NCBI GenBank assembly: GCA_014218235.1
Contig: CM024766.1
Span: 17,457,346 to 17,521,345 of the forward strand
Source of the DNA: Colocasia esculenta
Taxonomy: Eukaryota > Streptophyta > Magnoliopsida > Alismatales > Araceae
Direction of reading: 5' to 3'
DNA: 64,000 bases
Shown here: positions 58,323 to 64,000 of the stretch, piece after piece
Layout: each line of letters begins with the position of its first letter
Position numbering within the stretch: position 1 is the first letter of the stretch
Position numbers and translations under genes: made by a program
Notes under the pieces: generated by a model
The model's database searches: none
What the model was told of the DNA's origin: nothing
The model's input: the letters and a program-made list of their open reading frames with translations, nothing else

Positions 58323-59421
58323 GACTTGGCACGTCATAATTGCTAGTGATCTTGAGGAAGGGCAGGAGAATAAATTGATTGAAAATTTGAAGAGTCATAA
58401 GAAAGCTATAGGTTGGACAATTGATGATTTGAGAGGGATAAGTCCTTCAGTGTGCACACATCGCATATACTTGGAAGAAAATGCTAAAAGTTCAATAGAA
58501 ATGCAAAGAAGGCTTAATCCTAACATGAAAGAAGTTGTTAAGAAAGAGATTGTTAAATGGCTGGATGCAGAATTCATTTATCCCATCTCTGATAGCCAGT
58601 GGGTTAGTCCAACTCAAGTTGTGCCTAAAAAGTCAGGACTGACTGTAATTCAAATAGAAAAGGGTGAGATCATTCCCACTAGGCTGGCTACAGGATGGAG
58701 AGTGTGCATTGACTATCGCAAATTGAATGCGATGACCAAGAAAGACCATTTCCCCTTGCCTTTCATTGACCAAATCTTAGAGAAACTTGCAGGCCAAAAA
58801 TTCTTTTGTTTCCTTGATGGATATTCAGGGTATAACCAAGTGGCTATTCACCCTGAGGACCAAGAAAAGACCACTTTCACATGTCCATTTGGAACCTTTG
58901 CCTTTAGACGCATGCCCTTCGGGCTGTGCAATGCCCCTGCAACTTTTCAACGTTGCATGCTGTCTATTTTCTCAGACATGGTTGGGGATTACTTAGAAGT
59001 CTTCATGGATGATTTCTCTGTGTTTGGAAATGACTTTGATTCATGCCTCGACCATTTGACTGAAGTGCTCAAAAGATGCATTAATGCTAATCTTGTCTTA
59101 AGTTGGGAAAAGAGCCACTTCATGGTTAAGGAAGGGATTGTCTTAGGGCATATTGTCTCAGAGAGAGGGATAGAGGTAGATAAAGCCAAGGTAAATCTCA
59201 TTTCCGAATTACCTCCTCCCAACTCTGTCAAACAAATTCGATCCTTCCTTGGTCATGCTGGATTCTATAGGAGGTTCATCAAAGACTTTTCCAAAATTGC
59301 AAGGCCATTGACTTCTTTGTTGAAAGACACTCCTTTCATTTTTGACGAAGCTTGTCATAAATCTTTTGAGGACTTAAAAGACATTTTGACCAAGGCTCCA
59401 ATTCTACAATCTCCAGACTAG
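58309..59421 (+). pseudogene. pol: Reverse transcriptase of Athila-like element
   Basis: Open for 370 codons. It contains WVSPTQVVPKKSG, WRVCIDYRKLNAMTKKDHFP, FFCFLDGYSGYNQ, MPFGLCNAPATFQRCM, the catalytic FMDD at 59002-59013 and the connection SFLGHAGFYRRFIKDFSKI. The stop TAG at 59419-59421 replaces a tryptophan codon, since the frame simply continues into RNase H. Confidence 0.92.
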
Positions 59422-60092
59422 TCATTACCATTTAAGATAATGTGTGATGCTTCAGACTTTGCTGTAGGTGCTATTTTGGGTCAGAAAACTGATAAAGGAT
59501 CTGTAGTGATTTATTATGCAAGCAAAACATTGAATGACACTCAGATTCGATACACAACCACTGAAAAAGAGCTCCTAGCCGTTGTCTTTGCCTTGGAGAA
59601 ATTCAGATCTTACCTTTAGGAGCTAAAATCATTGTTTTCACTGACCATGCTGCATTAAGGCATTTGCTTGCCAAAAAGGATGCCAAGCCTAGGTTGATCA
59701 GATGGATCCTTTTATTACAGGAGTTTGATCTGGAAATTCATGATAAGAAAGGGTCCAAGAATGTGGTAGCTGACCATTTGTCTAGAATTGTTGCCCCAGA
59801 CTCTATGCCTATTAGAGATGCTTTCCTGGATGAGCACATTTTAGCTATCTCTAATGTTTCATCTCCATGGTATGCACACATTGTGAATTACAAAGTCATT
59901 GGACGAGTACCTGGGGATTGGACCAAAAATGAAAGAGAGAGATTCTTTGCTAGGGACAAGTATTATATTTGGGAGGATCCGGAGCTATTTTTTATTGGAC
60001 CAGACCAAGTGATAAGAAGATGCGTCCCTGAGAGTGAGCATCAAAGTGTTCTCAAGTTTTGCCATTCTCTTGCTTGTGGAGGGCATTTTTAG
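59422..60092 (+). pseudogene. pol: RNase H and integrase zinc finger of Athila-like element
   Basis: RNase H starts with MCDASDFAVGAILGQKT (first Asp) and YTTTEKELLAVVFALEKF (Glu), then a frameshift near 59618 puts the rest (FTDHAALRHLLAKKDAKPRL, VVADHLSRI) in the frame of 59664-60092. After it comes the start of integrase, with the histidines of HSLACGGHF at the end of this frame. Confidence 0.85.
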
Positions 60093-61159
60093 GAAAGAAG
60101 ACCGCTGCTAAGGTCTTAGACTCTGGTTTCTACTGGCCCACATTGTTTAAGGATGCTCATCAATTTTGTAAGGCTTGTCCTAGATGTCAAACCATGGGAA
60201 ATATTTCTAAGAGGGACATGATGCCTCTTAACCCCATTTTGGTTGTAGAAATTTTTGATGTATGGGGGATAGACTTTATGGGACCTTTTCCACCGTCCTT
60301 TGGATACACATACATTCTAGTTGCTGTTGATTATGTGTCCAAATCGATAGAGGCCATTGCCACAAAGACCAATGATCATAAGGTGGTTATCAAATTTGTT
60401 CAGAAAAACATCTTTTCTAGATTTGGGTGGCCCAAAGCAATCATTAGTGATGGAGGACCTCATTTCATTAACACTCAATTTAGGACCCTCCTAAGGAAGT
60501 ATGGGATCACCCATAAGCTGGCAACACCTTACCATCCGCAAACCAGTGGCCAAGTGGAAGTTTCAAACAGGGAGATTAAGAACATTCTTCAGAAGTCGGT
60601 TAGGCCTGATAGGAAAGACTAGTCAGAAAGGTTAGATGATGCATTGTGGGCCTACCGAACTGCTTTCAAAACTCCCATTGGAATGTCCCCTTACCGGCTT
60701 GTCTTTGGAAAATCATGTCATTTACCGGTCGAACTTGAGCATAGAGCCTATTGGGCTATTAAATAAGTCAATCTTGACTTAGCCCAAGCTGGTCAACAAA
60801 GGACCCTTTATCTGAATGAGCTAGAAGAGCTCAGAAATGAGGCCTACGAAAGTTCCAAGATCTATAAAGCCAAGGCCAAAGCATTCCATGACAAACACAT
60901 TCATAGAAAAACTTTTCAAGTGCATGATAAAGTCTGGCTATTTAATTCTCGGCTTCGTCTTTTTCTGGGAAAATTGAAGTCCCGGTGGGATGGGCCTTAC
61001 ATGGTTGTCAAAGTCTATGACAATGGCGCTGTCGTTATTCTTGATCCTAAAACTGGACAATCGTCCACTGTTAATGGGCAGAGGTTAAAGTATTTTTTTG
61101 AAAACCCGCCTTCCTTGAAAGTTGAGTCTACCAAGCTAGCTGAGCCAAATGAAGCCTAA
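60059..61159 (+). pseudogene. pol: Integrase of Athila-like element
   Basis: Zinc-site cysteines lie in CKACPRCQTMGN, the catalytic Asp in WGIDFMGPFP, the second Asp in IISDGGPHFIN and the Glu in SGQVEVSNREIKNIL. A TAG at 60620-60622 and a TAA at 60763-60765 interrupt the frame. The C-terminal part (60920-61159) has the GPY-like KSRWDGPYMVVKVYDNGAV. There is no chromodomain, as expected for Athila. Confidence 0.9.
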
Positions 61160-62223
61160 TTGCGTCTGGCTGAAGATGATAAACTTAGCGCTTCTTGGGA
61201 GGCAACCCAAGTGTACAAGTTTCATTTATCAGGTAATTTTTTGTCTTACTTTCTTTTCTTGCAAATAAGTAGGGGGGATAGGTAGAATAAGCATGCATTC
61301 ATAATCCCCACCATTGTTTCATTTTCTTGTACATATGCAAATAAAAATTTCACAATGTTTCATCTTGGAATAAAAATTTGTGGCTTTGCGCATCCCAGAC
61401 TAGGTGTGTGATCTTAACCATTAAAATTTTGTGGTTATCACATTCCCTTGCAAGTATCCATGTTAGGTAGCCTCTAGTAAAGGATTACATGTACCTCTTA
61501 TCTACCTTATGTAAGGATTTATGGCAGGAAGTTTCATACACACACTACACAGCCACTTAGACTAGCTGAACCCGAATGTAGCAAATTTGTTAAGGCTAGT
61601 AGGAGAGAGGTGATTGGTTTTCTCCCCTCCCCTTAAGTGAATTGCAAAGGAAGTGAAGGCATGTGATCGAGGAACCTGACTGTTCATCCTTCTGTAAAGA
61701 GGAAAAGAAAAGAAAAATCAAAAGCAAAAAAAAAAGCAAAAGCAAAAGAAAAATATATCCATGAAAAATGCCCTAGATCTGAGTAAAGTTGGACTCGCTA
61801 CTCTTGAAAAGTGATGGGTTGTGCAGCATTATGGATGAAAAAGAAAAATTCTGAGTGCACAAAGTGCAAATAAAGGGGCAAAGTCCCCAACTCAGAGAAA
61901 TAATCCTCAAGGAAGATGGGCAGAATGGAACTGAGAGAAACAACCCGATCTGACTGAGCAAGGATCTTATTCCACAATTCTTTTCTTCTCCCTCGAATTA
62001 ATCTAATCTCAATTACTAGCTGAGGCAGAGGAGCTTCAGAAGGGCTGATGTGAACTCTTAAGTGAGCTACCATTTGTACACTAATTTCTTGCCATAAGCC
62101 TTTACAATTAGGAAAGACATATCTCTACATTAATCTTTTACATGATGACTGTTTAGCATGAGATGTTATATCTTCCAGTCCTACATTTGGAGTAATTTTT
62201 ATTGCTAAGGGACTAGCAATGTT
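61160..62223 (+). other. 3' non-coding region of Athila-like element; no envelope-like ORF
   Basis: AT-rich and without a supported frame. It contains the perfect stem-loop cttggg-aggcaa-cccaag at 61194-61211 and an A-rich run at about 61695-61752. Some Athila elements have an envelope-like gene here; it is absent. Confidence 0.75.
61194..61211 (+). promoter_or_regulatory. Perfect stem-loop after Athila integrase
   Basis: Six-base stem cttggg/cccaag around aggcaa, 34 bases after the pol stop. From memory, a gcgctt...gggaggcaaccc motif is common after pol in Athila-type elements; its function is not known to me. Confidence 0.5.
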
Positions 62224-62237
62224 CAAGTAGGGGGGAG
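62224..62237 (+). promoter_or_regulatory. Polypurine tract of Athila-like element
   Basis: The run caagtaggggggag directly precedes the right LTR. Confidence 0.85.
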
Positions 62238-64000
62238 TGATAACCACATAATTTTTTGAGTTAAATTTCATACATATAGTAATTTTAGACAATCTTTGTC
62301 TATAAATAATGTACATTTTCATTATAATTTTCATTTCGTCCATAAATAAGTTTTTGAACATGTTAGTTGATATTGGGGTAGAAAACACTTGTTAGATTTT
62401 CATTCAACAACTTAATGTTTCTTTTTCAGATCGAATAATTAGATTCATTTTTTTTGCATAGATACACTTTAAAAAAAATAATAATTGTAAATAAATGTTG
62501 TACATATCTTTTAGCAAATAAATGTTAGTTTTGAAAATAAAAATTATTAACACCTTAAAAATTGTTAACACTCCAACTAACACCATTATATCCCACTTCA
62601 TTCAATAAATAATAATATTTTAATATCCCACCCACTTACCCCTTTTCGTTACTTTTATTAGATGGAGGTGGCCCTGCTGTGTAACGATTTGGGGAGCCAA
62701 ACAAATCGACTTGCTGCTGGAAGCTAGGGCAAGCTGAGAGGGCCAGGATCTGGTGCATGCGAGCTGCTAGCTGGGCGACCAAAGATTGAAGCCACTGGAA
62801 GCTTGAAGCGACCATGGCCAGATCTACTACCGATGGTTGCTGCGATGGCACCAGGGTGGAGGCGGCTGGGTCTTCTGGCTGGGCATGCGAAGGGGCTGGA
62901 AGCGGCTGGTCCTGTGAGATAGCATGGCTAGGTGGCCGGTAGCTGGACTAGGAACTGGGGCGGCTGAGCTGACGTGGCGATCCTGGTGAGGTGTGAAGGC
63001 GGCATCCAGGAAGCGATGAGGAGCTCTACTCAGATGAGCGGTGCGGCCACACCCAGATCAGCTGGGTGTGAGGTGTTTGCAGCAGAGATGCGGCGCTGCG
63101 GATGGGGTACACTGGAGATCTGAGTTGGGCGCAGGGTGTGTGTGCGATGGCGGTGCGCTGCGGTGGTGTGGATCCAGTGCTATGCGGTTGGAAGAACCTG
63201 GTTTGGGCCTGGCGTGTGCAGATCCGGGCCGGATGAGGTAAGATGGAACCAGGGTGGCCAGTGCCCTGGTGTGCTGTATGCGATGTGGGTTTGCAGGTGC
63301 ATGGCGCTTGGGATGTGTGGAGCTCCTGTGAAGAGCTGATGGGCCTGCTGCTTGGGCCGATGGTTGTGCTGGCCGGGTTGAGGTGGAAACCAGGGGCGAT
63401 CATGCTATGGCACTGGGCCATGTGAGATCCGTGTGCGATGCTGAGCTGTTGGCTGGTGCGGCTAGAGTGCGAGGCAGAGCAGCTGACGTGGCGATCCTGG
63501 TGAGGTGTGAAGGCGGCATCCAGGAAGCGGGAAGGAGCTGTACGATGGAGCCCGAGCGTCTATAAAAAGGACCCGAGGTCCTCATCTCCGGGGCTCTCTG
63601 GTTCGATTTTGAGAATTTCTTGCTATTTTTCTTCTATAGTTTTTCTTTTGAGCAGAGCAGAGCGTTGAGATGTTTGGGGTTCCCTGGTTCGGAGTTTTAG
63701 TTTTTTTTTAGTTTCTTTCTGTAAAATCTTCCTGTATTCAGTTCTGAGGGGAGGGTTCGCCAGTGGGAATTTTTATGAATTTATTTCTGTCATTTTTTTT
63801 TGATCTGTACTCTTTCTTCCCTTTAGCATCCGTGAAAGGAAGACTCTGATCCAGTGCAATTTTCCACCTCATGATGGTTTCAGATGTGGATTCAGTGAAA
63901 TTTAACATTTCTTCTTGCTTATTTTTCCAGTTCATCTGTGCTTAGCATACTTCGATCTAGTGCTCTTTACTGCATTTAATTTTCATTTTATCTGTGCTTA
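62238..64000 (+). repeat. 3' LTR of Athila-like element (partial)
   Basis: It matches 13294 to about 15060 closely and is cut by the window end. It includes the GC-rich block and the TATA motif at 63560-63569. It is not interrupted by SIRE within the visible part, as expected if the SIRE insertion happened after the Athila insertion. Confidence 0.93.
63560..63569 (+). promoter_or_regulatory. TATA box of Athila 3' LTR
   Basis: Same motif and surroundings as 14623-14632. Confidence 0.6.

Larger units (their letters stand above)
13294..64000 (+). mobile_element. Athila-like Ty3/gypsy LTR retrotransposon (right end outside window), host of the nested insertions
   Basis: LTRs begin with tgataaccacataatttt at 13294 and at 62238. 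The internal region 54334-62237 has a tRNA-Asp primer site, gag, protease, RT, RNase H and integrase in Ty3/gypsy order, with RT blocks typical of Athila (FFCFLDGYSGYNQVAIHPED, EVFMDDFSVFG). The 5' LTR is interrupted by a SIRE-like element at 15713-53649. Without insertions the internal region is about 7.9 kb. All coding regions carry stops and frameshifts. No envelope-like ORF remains between integrase and the 3' LTR. Confidence 0.93.

Overview
The window is plant nuclear DNA made almost entirely of nested LTR retrotransposons. I see no host gene, rRNA or tRNA gene. Evidence for a plant: chromodomain Ty3/gypsy (Tekay/Del-like), Athila-like gypsy and SIRE-like Ty1/copia pol genes, primer binding sites for initiator tRNA-Met and tRNA-Asp, and a CACTA transposon end. 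The setting looks like the repeat-rich, probably heterochromatic part of a large angiosperm genome; the species cannot be told from the sequence.

Layout. (1) 1-10537: a + strand Tekay-like element whose left LTR is cut by the window edge (LTRs 1-2645 and 7563-10537) and whose gag-pol carries one nonsense codon and several 1-bp frameshifts. It sits inside a CACTA DNA transposon whose right end is 10538-11019. (2) 11020-12401: AT-rich sequence with no recognisable gene. (3) 12402-13293: an old, diverged SIRE-like LTR (minus orientation), cut by the next element. (4) 13294 to beyond 64000: an Athila-like element (+), with LTRs from 13294 and from 62238 and decayed gag-pol at 55511-61159. (5) Inside its left LTR, a SIRE-like copia element on the minus strand, 15713-53649, flanked by the 5-bp duplication gcctc. 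(6) Inside the third ORF of that SIRE element are two younger insertions: a nearly intact minus-strand Tekay-like element (20529-31983, duplication actta) and a + strand SIRE-like element (32663-45720, near-duplication ggaac/tgaac). Removing the two inner insertions leaves the outer SIRE element at about 13.4 kb, close to the 13.06 kb of the inner one, which confirms the reconstruction.

Insertion order follows from the nesting: relic SIRE LTR, then Athila, then SIRE(-), then Tekay(-) and SIRE(+) in unknown order. The separate Tekay(+) into CACTA event on the left cannot be ordered against these.

The most unusual content is in the SIRE and Tekay families. Both SIRE copies carry a very long third ORF (about 1,200 codons) after pol, with a plant-transposon-associated N-terminal domain, a conserved helical block, a basic KKRKL patch and no visible membrane segment, so it does not look like an envelope. 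SIRE LTRs hold arrays of AACGAC/AACGAT boxes spaced about two helical turns apart, and a tandem hairpin array in the leader whose stems show compensatory changes between three SIRE families. Both Tekay copies appear to interrupt gag with two short GT-AG introns at identical positions.
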